DNA of 64,000 nt from Phytoseiulus persimilis. Lineage: Eukaryota; Arthropoda; Arachnida; Mesostigmata; Phytoseiidae. Of the stretch, positions 25,501 through 37,821 are shown in pieces. Position 1 is the stretch's first letter. Each line of letters opens with the position of its first letter. The DNA is taken from positions 18,368,211 to 18,432,210 of the forward strand of contig CM075104.1 in NCBI GenBank assembly GCA_037576195.1, read 5' to 3'. The notes beneath the pieces were generated by a model that searched no databases, was not told the origin of the DNA, and saw only the letters and a program-made list of their open reading frames with translations. A program made the translations under genes and the position numbers.

Positions 25501-28500
25501 CTCGGCCGGCCATTGTCGACACTCGTTGAGAGTCCCAACAGGAACGATTGCGCACCGTTCTCGACTTTCTTCATCGTCGAAGAACTTCCTAGAACTGCTC
25601 AACTGAAGAACTCCGCTCCAGACTTCGGCAGCTACCTAGCAGGCTGACCGGCAGCTCCGCCAGGGAACCAAGGGTTGCCTCGGGGCAATTGAAATTCCTG
25701 GCGGGCATTTCTCAAAGGCCGACCGAGCGAACAACGAGCCACCGGCCGTACGGACCGACCGAATGAGGAGCTCATTGCCGGCACAAGTTGCGTCCGCTTA
25801 TCCGGAGTGCAAACACGACGGCCCGTCGACCTTCCGTGAGCAGCCGTCAGTCACAATAGCTATTGTCGACGACGACGACAACGACGACGACCACCGTCAG
25901 AATGAAGATGCTGTTGAGCGAGTAGAACTCGACGCGCGGCGCTCATGAAGACGAGACCCTGCCACGCTGTCCCCGCTCTGCCCCTCCTCTCTCGGCCGCC
26001 AGCGTCATGTACGTTCCTCAATGCATCGAGCGAAAAACACAAAGCTCGAGCTGATCTGATGTTATCGGAGCTTTCCTCGTCCCACAATGGAGAGAGAGGG
26101 TTCCTTTCGATTTGGAGCAACACATCGATAACAACAGTCTTTGAAACTGCCGATGCAACTCTCGAAACTGTTCCGCATGACTATCGTGATGGCCCGAGAT
26201 ACGTTCCGGCGTTTCATCAAAAAAAAAATCGCCGTGTCGCCGGGCGGAGGAGCCGAGCTCGAAAATTCGCGCTCGAAATAGCCGAAAGCGAGAGTTCACC
26301 GTGCTCGAATTCGACTGACCTGGAACATGAGCTCACTCAATTGAGGGCCTTCTGCGAGCGGCGCTCGACCACGAGCAGAAGGCACACGCTCTTATTGAAA
26401 GCTATTTTTGAGCATTTGTTGATCGATCGCGCATTCAGCAACACGCGTCCGAGGAGTGAAGAGATTCGCTCGAGATTTCGTCGCGTGTGCCCCTGAGGAT
26501 GCATTTCGCTGAGGACAAGTGCTAGAAGCTGCTCCGTACGGCCACATGATCCGCTCTGCGAAACCTCACGAAGAACAAAGGTTCGCGAGATGGTGCGGAA
26601 AGCCCCTCGACGCGTGCTCACAAACGCGCTGATCGATTCGAGTGACTTTGGCGCGGACGCGGCACTCTCTTCGAACGCTGCAGATCTCCGATGGACTTGG
26701 CGAGTGCCATGTTTGTGTCTTCAGGTGTCCTTTTTGCTCAAAAAGTGAAGGTCACCTCAGTGTCCTTGATAAACTTCGGCCAATGGCTCAGGGTCGTGGC
26801 TGCGCTCAGACATCTGGCCTAGCTGGTAATCCAAACCTGGACGGCAACTGCATGATCAATGAAATGCGGATGCCGATGTACTACATCGGCTCAGACAATA
26901 CTTTCAATAGTGCTAGAAACAGATTCTCCTGCAATGGGGCTGCTGCACATCTAGGTCATTCCATCCCTCCATAGCTACTCGGCACGAATGAAACGAATGG
27001 CAGCGCATGTATCACCTCGTCTTTGGAAAAATGAGTTTTATCGCCCAATGGGGGAGGCGTTTGCAAGAAAGGGTCTCTCTGTGTTCGCGGGCAGTTTAAT
27101 GCCCCCACTGAGAGAACAGCGGATAATTTTCGGATTCAACTCGGCGTGACCGAAAAGGTATTCGGAAGCCTGGGAAAACATGATTTCGTCCGCGGTTCCA
27201 AACTCCCATGCCTCATAAGTGTTAAAGCTGTGAACGGAACGGAGTACTGGACGCTCACTTCGCGGCCCCCCGATCACGCTCCTACCGACCGGATCAGCAG
27301 AATTCAATCATTTCCAAACTATAGTTCATCTTTTCTCACGCCTTGAGTACAGTCATAGGCGACCCACCATATCCGAGTCAGAGCCAGGTGTACCCCCGTT
27401 TGGGACGGGAATCCTCCGTTCCGACTTTCAGAGATCAAAATCAGACCTCGCTCATCGAGCTCCGCCTCGGACGATAACGTGACTCATATCTGTTGTCGGA
27501 ACTGGAACAGTTCCCATCTCGCCATGGTTTCATGTTATATAGCGAGTCACATGAACAGAGGGATTAATTACATGGTGATTGATGGATAATTAATGAGAGA
27601 TCAACAATTGATGGAAATAAGAATCAATTAATCACCTATTTTACGCTCTTAAATGCAATCGAGATCCCATGAAAATACCCTGATTTTCCGTCTAAGCATC
27701 CGCAGCTTTCCCACTTCTTGGAGAGATATCGACGGGTGTCCGCGCACCTCTCTTTGTCAATTAGAACATCTGATTGCCATTGCTGGCAAGCATGCCCTCC
27801 TCCTGCTCGAGACCTCCGAAATTCGGAGTTTTGTTCTCTTCTTCTCATGAAACGCGGCATCGTGGGCGTGTCACAAACGGGAGTTCGGGAGGATTTGGTA
27901 AAAAAGGGAAATATAACCACTCCTCTGGTTTTCTGGCTGCTCAAATTTTCGCGTCGTTTTTCCTTGTTGCCTGCGTCCGTCGGCAGCCGTAGAAGGTTTA
28001 ACTCCGCAGAAAAAACTTCTATCTCCATGAAGAGTTTGACCGAAGAAATTTCATCGATCTTGTTGCATTCACGAAATTATCGGCTCTCGGCTCCGTGCAG
28101 TCCGACAAAAGTTCGGAGAGAACTGCAAGTTGCGTTCGGGAGCTTCAAGTCTTCCCGCTGGCTCCCGATTGAGGATAACTGAGACGGAATCGGTGCAGTC
28201 GTCCGACGAGAAGGCCGTGTGACACATTGACCAAGTATTGGCGTTCAGTCAGCAACCTTCTTCGAGAATGCGTCCTGGAGCGTCGACGAAGGCGATAAAT
28301 TCTGCAATATTCCAAATCCGAGAGGCGCGGTGCGCTCTGGTGGGCGAATGCCCAGAGGAGGAGACCCATCAGGCGAGACGCTCCTTTCCTTTCATTTCAG
28401 AGCTGTTCCCTTTTCAAGTCAGGTAGCGCTTGGCCATGGCTAAGGTTCCACTCTTGAGTAACGCGAAGTCAGCGAAAGTTGAATCCAGCTATCACGAGTT

Positions 28501-28576
28501 GCTCAAAATTGTAGCTCCAAGAACAGTTTGCTTCGAAATCGAGAAATCATCGCGTCCATCTGAGCTTCTGCGGGGA

Positions 28577-28589
28577 GGGGGGGGGGGGG
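28577..28589. repeat. G13 homopolymer
   Basis: Thirteen guanines, preceded by CGGGGA. Confidence 0.85.
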
Positions 28590-29880
28590 AAGCGATAACT
28601 CGTACGCCGTCCTCGTCCAGGATTCTCAGACTGGAGCTATTTAAGCCGAGCTGGGCTCCGAGGGAAAAGCCAAGAGTGTGAGACAGATTATTCCCCCGAT
28701 GAAAAGATAAAGAGGCAAATGAAGGGGGAATCCGCTGAGTCTGGAATGAGAATGCGATATCGCGAAACTCTGATCGCAGCTCGCCGCTCAGGGACTCGAA
28801 ATTAGTGGAAGCCGGCTCGCAGGACGATTAAGGAAGGATTTCGGGGAGGTCGAGTTATTTAGGTGAGTTTCGTTCTCAATTTATTCGAGTGACGATCGAA
28901 AACGGCTCGAGTGGATGGAGCCCTTGTTTGGACGGATCTCTAGCTAAATGTATGTTACAATATTCTTGAGTTCAAATATCCGGACCTGAAACCGGGGTTA
29001 GGGATCAACAATCATCCCAGAGCCTACCAATGCATCGGAAGAATCGATACAGCTCCATCTACATATCCCCATCCCAGAGGCTTAGTATTGTCAGGCGGTC
29101 GAATGATGAAATCCTCTCATCGGAACACAGGAAAAGGAAAAATCAAATGGCAAGCTTCGCAAAACTCCCCCATAGAGAACGCAGTGAGGAGAAAACTCCG
29201 TACAAGAAGAAAATACGAATCCGATTTCCTATAAGTGACATTCAGAAATGCCTCGTGCACCGATCCTTTCCGACAGGACCTATCACCACCCCGACGAGGG
29301 TATTTACACTGAATACGGGGATTGGAATGCTCGAGCCAAAACCGTTTCCGAGCTCGCAGCAACTCGTCAAGCGAGTTTGTCAATATATTAGGAACAAAAG
29401 TTCTGTCAGGGGCGCGTCTGGACCCAACGTCCAGGTGAGTGCAGACACTAACTCTGAGGCGTTCAAACCACCGCCTTGAAAAAAAAAAACTCTCGGGGTA
29501 ACAGTCCAATCAGCGGACGTATTCCCAAATTACATATTTACAAATCAACCCCCGATCGAACATTAACTTGAGCATTTCCATGATTGAAGTATCCCGCTTG
29601 CGACTTCCTGCTCTATTCTCCCCCGTTAATCTGATTCAAAGAAGCTCTTCTACAACGAAGAACTCGATGACCCGCTCCCCTCGAAAGTAAAATAGTCAAG
29701 TTAGTTCTGAATTTTGCATGACGACTTACAAGGCATGTAAGGCAACGCTGCAACTCGGAAAAATATCGTCGCAAGAGGCACGAATTATCAATGCCAGATA
29801 ATGTTCCATTGACAGATCAACTCAAAAATCCTCTCCCCTTTCCCAACATCTATTGCGTGCCACTCTAGGTCATTAGCAGC

Positions 29881-32800
29881 CTAGTTGACACCGGTGTCGA
29901 GCCCTAAGAGCTGTTTCACCACTTCATATGTGGAGAACGAAACTGCGACCATTGGGACAGCGCGAACGTAGTTCGCTGTCATGCCTCGGTAGAGTCCCTT
30001 GACGACTCCGTGCTCTTTCCACGTGAGCAGAAGTGCCTGGATGAGGCCGACACTAGCGCGAAACAGAGACATTGAATTAGAATTGAAAATCGTCGATGCG
30101 TGATCCATGCCGCTTCTTAACTCCCTCGCGCAGAATAAGCCAAGGCCACTCACTTGTACTTGTTCATTTCTTCGTACATCAGGCACAGCTGCATCCGTCT
30201 CCGGGCGACGTCCATGGGATAGCTGACAGTCTGAGCAATGGCTCCGGCGATTCCTCCGCAAAGCAGTTTCCCGGGCACGTTAAGTTGCATGCCGCCCGAG
30301 TTATTTTCGTTTATTTGGGTAAATATGGTTGAATGATGCAGCAAAACAGCTTTCATCTGCTCGAAAGCGTAGAAGTTGATACCAGCGTACGGCACCATTC
30401 CGATCAAAGTGGGCGTAAGTCCTTTGTACAACGCAAGGATGCCCCCTTCCTGAAAAGAGAAATAAAGCAGAACGCTACTTATGCGGGTGAGGGAGTTATC
30501 TGGAATCTCAATCCGGGCCGTTCAGATCGGATCCCACCTCCACAGCCATCGTTTCCAGTCTTTGGGAACGCAACTCATGAGACAGAAACTCCTTCCTGAA
30601 CCTCAATCCCTCAATGTTTTCTGTAGCATTGGCTCAATCAAAAAAAACATCTGACAACACTTGGGAGATGATCCATGCGGTGCCTTGACAGCTTTCGCGA
30701 CCTCGTAGCTGTTATTCGCGATTGTTAGCAATACAAACTCGCTTAGGAAACGTATGCTCAGTCCGCAAGATAAAACATTGCATGTGATGACTCTTCGCCT
30801 CCCAGGAAATCCTGCGGCGATTGCTTGGTGTCAACAGCTCGCACGTTCGTTCCAACCTTGAGAATACTTGTTCGACAAGAAGTGTTTGTCGGAACCCATC
30901 GTAAGAAACAGTTGACATATATCTCTGTGGGATCTACGTGAGACCCCTGGTATCTAGCGGATCCTCTTCGACGAAATCTTGAAGAAAGATGATAGAAGTT
31001 CGGAAAAAAAATGGTACGATGATCACGGACAGGAACTCAGTGGAGGGACATCTCAATTCGGAAACTACATCAGCTCCAACTCACTTTGCGGCAAATCGTG
31101 ACCACGGTGTCGGTGATCCCTTTGTAAACGTGCTGTCCGTCCACTTGAAAGGCGAGTCTTGCGCGAACCATGTCGAGAGGGTAAGTCGCTAGAACCGCTG
31201 TCACTCCAGCAGCTGATCCGGCTAAAAACTTGCTCGCGTGAGGACTGCGGCGACCTGTAGCAACCCAACGAGGCGGTGATTAAATTCCCGTCGCAACGAC
31301 GATCATTGCCCAGCGGGCACTCAGGAGGGGAATATAGAAAGCTCCACGAGATCATGTGATCGACGTCTGTTACGGAATCGAGGGATTTCAGCGACCAGGT
31401 CCATAGAAACAGCGGGAGACGTACCGAGGAACGAGTCTCTGAACAGCGTTCTGTACGTTTCGAAAGAGACGAACTGTACAGCTGCGTAAGGAAAAATACG
31501 GACCATCATTGCTCCGTTCCCTTTGTATAGCCCAACGAGCCCCTCCTTGATGACGATACCTCGGAGTCCGCTGAGGACACCAAGGTTTTTGTAATGCGCA
31601 TTGTGAGCCTGAAGCAAGATCTTGATCCGGTCCAGAGGCGCCACGGCTGTTTTCGAGAACATCCCGGCGATACCTGGAAAAGTAATGGCGATCGTGAAGG
31701 AACGGATCAAAACATCATGGATGCGATGCTGATGCCGTGAGATTTTCGGTTCAAGAAAATTCATGCCTTTCTTTCATCCCCTCCTGTCGACCCTTCGCGA
31801 GTCGATCGGGTGCCAGACCCAAACAAAACACGAACAAAAAGCTATCAGAGGATATGGTACGCGAGGGCTTCGTGAGATTTCCGGCGTCAGTTTCCCGCAG
31901 TTTCAAAAAATCGGGTGCCAAGAGTTTTCTTGCAAACCGATTTTGTGGAAGTGATAAGCTTCCTTGATCGTTGGATTCGCCAGCGATTAGATCCTGGTGG
32001 TTTCTTCGGATGCTCGGAAGACTAGATTCCAGGAATTTCCACTTGGTAGACTACGATTCTTATGAGCGTCCTGTGGGGAGTCGGGCGAGAAAATTCGACC
32101 AACATTCGACACACTTTTCTCCGATTATGGTATGATGATATCGAACAAAGGAACGGTCTGCTCACAAGGGGCTCCGATATTTCCTTGTTCGAAGTAAGTT
32201 CTAATCATGGTTCATCGATGACGATGAAAAGAGGCTAAGGCCCATCAAATCTTATTGGCGAGCAAGGCCTAACTTCCCCCACCAGCACCCGGCATCGACG
32301 GAGAAGATCTCTTTTTGCTTCTGACGGCACACATCAGGGCCGTGAAGCCGTCTATTGCGTACCATTGAAAGCCCACAAAAATGCAGAGCGGACAGTTCCG
32401 TAGAACGATTCATAATCGGCCCCATTCCGCCAGAAGAAGAGAGGGAAAGACAAGCGAAAGTGTGCCGAACGCCGAGGAAAATCCCCTCCCGGATTCGGTA
32501 GGAAGTGCTTCCCTTATCTGTCGCCGGGCGGCCGGTAGGCCGACTGGCTGACCGCCGTACCGAGAAAGCGACCGTCTGACCATCTGACCGACCCGCCATC
32601 CATCCATTCATCCAGCCAGCTGACTTTCCGTCCGATTGATCCATCGACCGGCGTGCGGGTACAGGCAGCGAACGATCACGCTAAGTTAATCTTCGTCACC
32701 CGCGGCGCTACGCGAAGGCAGAAATGATAGCAACACAAAACAAAGCGCATCGTTGCCGATCACCACGTCAGCACGCAACGGAATAGATTCAGCGCTGAAC

Positions 32801-34114
32801 GTATCGATCGTATGAGCGGCAAGGCATCATGGTCGCCCGAGAAAATACTAAGCATTCCAAAAAAGTCAACGGCCCTTGCCCTCAATATCGCAGAATCAAT
32901 GAATCGTGGATCCGCTGACGCCATAACCCGAAAACACTTCAATCGAACAGTGTTTATTTAGTTCAACCGTCCGGCTCGGCGTTATGTTTCGAAGCTTGGT
33001 CACACTTAGAGAATGGCACGAGAAGCACGCGATGCTCGGAAAATCCTCCTTGCGGGCCGCGGCGGCGGGAGCCAAAACAACCCATTCTTCCGCGAGGGAT
33101 AGCGCTCATTTTCTCGACTAACTACAGAGCTCTGTAGTTAAAATGCACAAATGTGCGTCTATGAGTCTTTTCGCTTGAAAAATCCCAGCATCCCCCCAGA
33201 GCCGTTTGATTTTCCTGGAGTTCTTGTGACTTCTGACTTCTTGGTCCAGGGAAGATTCGAGCACCCACAGCGGATATCAGAAAGGGCGTGGAAATATCCG
33301 TTTGACGATGATGATGACACCACCGCCCTGAGCGCTCTGGTTGACTCCGAGAAATTCAGTTGAGAAAAACGAGCATCCTTTGTAGTTTATTGCGAAGAAG
33401 CTCTGGGCCGCGTTCCACTCTTCGCTTAAGCGGATGAGTGCTGGGATCCGGGATAGAATTTCAGGGGGACGGGAATCGAAAATGATTGGTTTGATTCGAT
33501 CACATACTAATTAATGTCGGGAGTGAATAGTTTTAATGATCGAAGCCATTTCGACGCGTTACTGCGTTGATACCGGGAGTTTCAGGCGAGGTTCATTGTG
33601 CTGCATTGATTCATCGGGAGTTCCGTCTTCCTGACAGCCCCTCGGAACCTCGGAGGGCCACCAACCATCTGCTGCGGAAGCCACGTCGCTCATGTCGAAG
33701 ACGACGCATTCCCTTGAATAATGCGTTGATCGAATCGGAATCGATACAGAACAGTGTTACGTTGACTCCTCGATGAGGTTCACGGAGAAAAAAATTGCCT
33801 CGATTTACGTCATTGGTGTTTTCCGCGGGAAACTTTCGCTTTCGGTCCATCGAAAGAACATCGAAAATCCCAATACAGCCACAGACCGAGCATCGCTTCC
33901 GGCGACGACTTGTATCCGCATGTGTGCGTTATCATCAAGCGCCAAGAACGTTGTGGTAACGTTTCCGGTTTCCCCGCGGACGGATACAAAGAAGAAACAG
34001 TTTCGAGCTCGTGGACGACAACACAGAGACAAGCGGTCCTTTCGTACTCTACTCACCTCCAGCAACGAAGCTTTTCGTTGCTGCAAACGAAACCGGCTTT
34101 GCGTCGTTCGACAT
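29881..34114 (-). CDS. SLC25A16: Mitochondrial solute carrier, SLC25A16 (Graves disease carrier) type, 5 exons
   Basis: The joined exons are 34114-34057, 31673-31425, 31254-31085, 30449-30154 and 30052-29881. They give 945 nt, or 314 residues plus a TAG stop. Junction phases match throughout (1, 1, 0, 2), and the donors read GTGAGT, GTACGT, GTGAGT and GTGAGT. The product has three tandem carrier repeats. Matrix-gate motifs are PLDRIK (32-37), PLDMVR (128-133) and PMDVAR (237-242). Cytoplasmic-gate motifs are FETYR (90-94), FEQMK (188-192) and YEVVK (300-304). All six are intact, so the protein should fold as a six-helix inner-membrane transporter. Stretches such as LLQAHN and LYKGNGAMM resemble SLC25A16 most, a carrier linked to mitochondrial coenzyme A; SLC25A42 is the nearest alternative. 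The length is close to the human protein (about 330). The start is the ATG in gtgaaaATGTCG, placed because its short 58-nt exon ends in the right phase and supplies the KSFVAGG entry to repeat 1. Intron 1 is 2,383 bp; the others are 170, 635 and 101 bp. Confidence 0.95.
33119..33140. repeat. 22-bp perfect palindrome inside carrier intron 1
   Basis: The sequence is a perfect inverted repeat with no loop, centred on GAGCTC, with the core AACTACAGAGCTCTGTAGTT. It lies in the first intron of the SLC25A16-type gene. Nothing around it suggests a transposon end. Confidence 0.8.
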
Positions 34115-36657
34115 TTTCACCGCGCGCTCCACACTTCACGAGCTCAGAGGACACGAACTGTTGTCAGCCGGTTGCACTCCTCGAGCAGGACGTTGCGAGA
34201 AATCTTCGAGGATGAGAACCGAAAGAATATATGGGCTCGATTCCGACGCTAGTAAGAAGAAGCGAGAAGTTTGTTACACGACTGCCTTGCCCAGCTGAAA
34301 CCGAAACACGGTCAACAGCGGCCGCCGGGTCACAGCTCCCTCCTCACTAGCTCGATGACTGTCTGACGGGCGGGAAGAAGTCCCGGCTCCCTCTCCGCGT
34401 TATCCGTTAACAGCGGCCGTGAAGGCAGCGGCAGCACCAACCAGCTACAGCGGTTCGAACAGCGGCAGCGTGAGCATCAGACGAGAAGGGAACCTAAACA
34501 GCACCAATGGCAGCGCAAAACTGTAGCATTCTCAACACCGACAGCGATTGTCGGCGATGGCTTCTCCACTCCAACTTTCCTCGGGGCACGCGAATAGGTC
34601 TCAGTCATTGCGGACTCTGCCGTCGACGTAAATAGACGACATGAAGGACGACCCACACAGAGATATCGGGCTTGCTAGGTCAATCCAGCCAGATAAAGTC
34701 CAACGAAATTGAGATATGGAGCGAACAATACCCGAGCGACCGGCTGCGCTAACGCTGAACAACCTGAGAGCACGTGGTGGGAGAGGGAGGACCTGTTGAG
34801 CGGTATTCCTGGATGGTGGTTTGGCACCTCGCTGCGACGAGAGAATCCGTTTCACCAGCTAATTTCGGAATCAATCGGCGCCCTTGGCCTGGATTTATCA
34901 GAGAGTATGTCCTGTGGCAGGAACCAGTGGTGAGCTTCGCTCTCGCGAATTTCCCATCGATGTTTGCGATGTTTACAAACATGATCGTTACAGCCGACGA
35001 GCATTTCCCATAATGCGAGACGCCTGTCCAGCGATTGGTATATTGACCTTGGAGCTTGCTTCTTCTGGCTCGAACGCTTCGTATCGTGAGAGGGAGCGCG
35101 CCTTCCTGGAGAGGGCTCAAGTCCAAAGAGGTCCACACGGATGAGTACAGTCCAAAGGAATCATCACGCTGAGAGAACTTCTCCTGCGGCTGAACCAGAT
35201 AATGACGACGTTTCGTCCTCCCCCGTGGCGACAGTTATGGAGCCGAAAGAAGAGCTCGCGGTTTGTTTCCAGAGCTGTACATGGATCACTCGGGTTTTTC
35301 AATGAGTGCAGAGTTCTCCTCGCTCTGAAACTTGTGCGAAAGATCGATCGCTCTAGAGAGCAGAGCGTCAAAGAACGCCACGGAACTTTCCGATTTTTTC
35401 TTCCTGGTTACCAAGGACGAGCCTCCCCGTCATCAGTTGTGCTCCCTTGCTGTGAGAGTCCGCCGAAACATAAATTTAACAGAGTTAGAAGGTGGAATCG
35501 GAGAACTAGTAGTCCGGCTCCGAAGCGTACTTCAGGTGATAGCAACCGGATCCTGAAGCGAAGCAGCCATATCATCGAAGTTCCATCCTCGGACGCCATG
35601 AATCTCCCCGATGATGCCTGCCGCCAATATGGGGAACACGACATAGATTCCTTGGCGTCTCCTCAAGGCTGCCCTCAACTTTTCCGGGACTTCACCGCTC
35701 ACCCAGCGGAAGGCGACCCCACTAGACCAATATTATCGACCGGAAAGCGTTGCAAAAAACCTGCGGTATGCTATGAAACGGGTTTCTGAAGGACATGGAA
35801 AGCGAGAAGTTGGTTCGAATGCATTCAGGAAGGGACTTCGACCTGCGGTTGAGCGCATGCAGCGCATCCACTGCTGCCCTCCCGCGAACTTCCAAGTTGA
35901 GTTGTCGCAAGCCCCCAAAGCTGCCGAGCAAGCGAATGGTCTCGCCGGATTCGAACAAGCACCGTTCCTAATTCTATGTGAGTTTCCAATGAGCTCTCTC
36001 ATTGACAGATTTACGGCAAACCTCCGTTTCCATGAGGGGTGGCGAAATCCTTAACTAGGGTGCAGCTGATAATCCGTATTTCGAGCACCAAGTAACTCGA
36101 CACGATACTCGAGGGGTTAGTGTCACCGAAAGGAGAAAGACTGAAAGACCGATTGACCGACAAGATCTTGGTTTCGGGAATTCCGGCCAAAGTCCGCTCG
36201 CCCCTGCTACCTGCCTGTTACCTCCGTTGAACACGGATGGTTTTTCGGACAACGATTAAAGCAGGTTAGAATCGTTCTTGGTGCTCTGTGTTGCTGATTT
36301 CTTAGCTCACATTTCACACTTCAGCCTTGATATAGTTGACTGCAAACCATATGCGGAGTCACGACATAGACGTTTGAGATCAGGCTCGTGAAAGAATGAG
36401 TATGCTCCACGAATCCGATCGACAAATTGTATGCGGATGCGAAGCGAATGCCAATCGAAGTCGGCAGAGGCGGAAGTTCGGGTGTGGAATCAGATTCTGT
36501 ACTTGAATATACGTGGAATTGGGACTCGTCAGCTGAGCGAAACCCTTGGCCAGGCTCCTCATGTGCACGCTCCCCTTCTCCAAACGCGGACTTCCTCGGA
36601 GGCTCTCTCTTTCAAAAACTCACCCGTGTTGCGTTAAATTCGAGCTTTTCATCTATG
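34115..36657. other. Upstream of the carrier gene; promoter expected, not resolved
   Basis: The 5' untranslated region and promoter of the SLC25A16-type gene should lie just above 34,114. A TATA-like CATATATT reads on - near 34,227-34,234, and a GC- and CpG-rich stretch covers about 34,310-34,450. I could not fix a transcription start. The remainder has no recognised gene. Confidence 0.4.
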
Positions 36658-36665
36658 CTGGCCGG

Positions 36666-37813
36666 TAGGCTTTGCAACGGTTATTCAACCGCGGTTAATA
36701 ACCGCAATAACCGCAAATATTTTGCGGTTTTTAACCGCAATAAACGCGAGCGGATTGCGGTTATAACCGCATTTGACCGCAATTTTCCGAAACGTATGAT
36801 TTTTCGAGAAAGCGTCGCGTCTCATGAGCGTACTCTGGCTGGGAATCTGGACTTAGGTGCTGAGCGATTGAAGAGAAATGAATTGCTTCTAGAACTGTGA
36901 CATCTTGTCTTATGACTGCCGTTAAACGAAGTTCGTACACGCATGTCCCCATCATGTTCAAGGAATCGATGAGCCAGCATCGGAAGCGGGAGGCTCAATC
37001 TTCCAGAGCTTTGCGCATTTGGTAGGATCAGAGAACAGAGCACAGCGGAAGTAGCTATTGTGTGGGTTGCACCCCCGTTGGAAGGCCTCGATAAAAGAAT
37101 TGTGATGAAGTCCCACCTGAAAACGGCTATCTCTCGTGCACTGGTCGGAACGGAGGACATACGCCCTCTTCAACTACGATAACGGTGATATCGAAGCCGG
37201 GAGCAGTGATTTGGAGCCAGACAAAAACTGGAAGCACCTCAAAAGACGACCCCGAGGATTCACAATGTAAAAAAAACTCGAGAATCAGGACGTGGAACTA
37301 CGTGAGTTATCTCAACCCAACAAGGAAGCATGCCTCTGGGCACTCTTTACTCGTGAAAACGTGCAGAAATCGGCGCCGATTCCAGAGTTTGCAGAACTTC
37401 CTCAGCGGATCGTGAGGAGTTGAACTCGAAACTGCTGACTACATTCATCGGACGGGAGGCTTCACAATACAAGATGATCTCTCTGGCATCAGGATAATTT
37501 ACCAAAGATTTCGTGACTTGAGACGTTCAACCAATGTCCCCGGCCCCATCTGATCGAGGTCGAGTTGTAACAAACGAGTCTTTATGAGATGTGTTTTGAG
37601 ATCTCGTTGTATCTGCTCATAATGGAACCTTCTTCCTGATAGGAGAGGAGAAGCTTCCAGGAAGCATGCTTCCATATAACCGCGGTTATTTGCGGTTATA
37701 ACCGCGGTTTGCAGTCCTAGTTTTGCGGTTAACCGCTATTGCGGTCATGGATTTGCGATTATCGGTTAACCGTAACCGCGGTTATTTAGGAATGCGGTTA
37801 TTTGCAAAGCCTA
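36666..37813. mobile_element. hAT-type DNA transposon, about 1.15 kb, with perfect 8-bp target duplication
   Basis: The left end reads TAGGCTTTGCAA and the right end is its exact inverted complement (12 bp). The flanks are identical 8-bp copies of CTGGCCGG at 36658-36665 and 37814-37821, the duplication size made by hAT transposases. Inside both ends are many AACCGC/GCGGTT motifs (36680-36780 and 37676-37800), like the subterminal transposase-binding repeats of hAT elements. No convincing transposase reading frame was seen inside, so it is probably a non-autonomous or decayed copy. The perfect duplication suggests fairly recent insertion. Confidence 0.85.
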
Positions 37814-37821
37814 CTGGCCGG

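Larger units (their letters stand above)
14698..29880. other. Long region without a recognised gene
   Basis: No family match was seen on either strand over 15 kb. Points noted: a + frame at 15335-15613 that could splice across 66 nt to a short frame ending at 15737, a 119-codon + frame at 22003-22362 with about 62% third-position GC, and an AT-rich patch at 27540-27640 with TAAT motifs and a small inverted repeat. None is strong enough to call. No transposon ends were found. Confidence 0.55.

Noticed and set aside
35942..35951. GTTCGAATCC-like B box on -, considered as a tRNA gene
   Set aside because: The bases around it do not form a T stem and no acceptor or anticodon stem is present.
36822..37173. 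Frames on - inside the hAT element, considered as a transposase
   Set aside because: No hAT dimerisation motif, BED finger or catalytic residues could be recognised in any frame.
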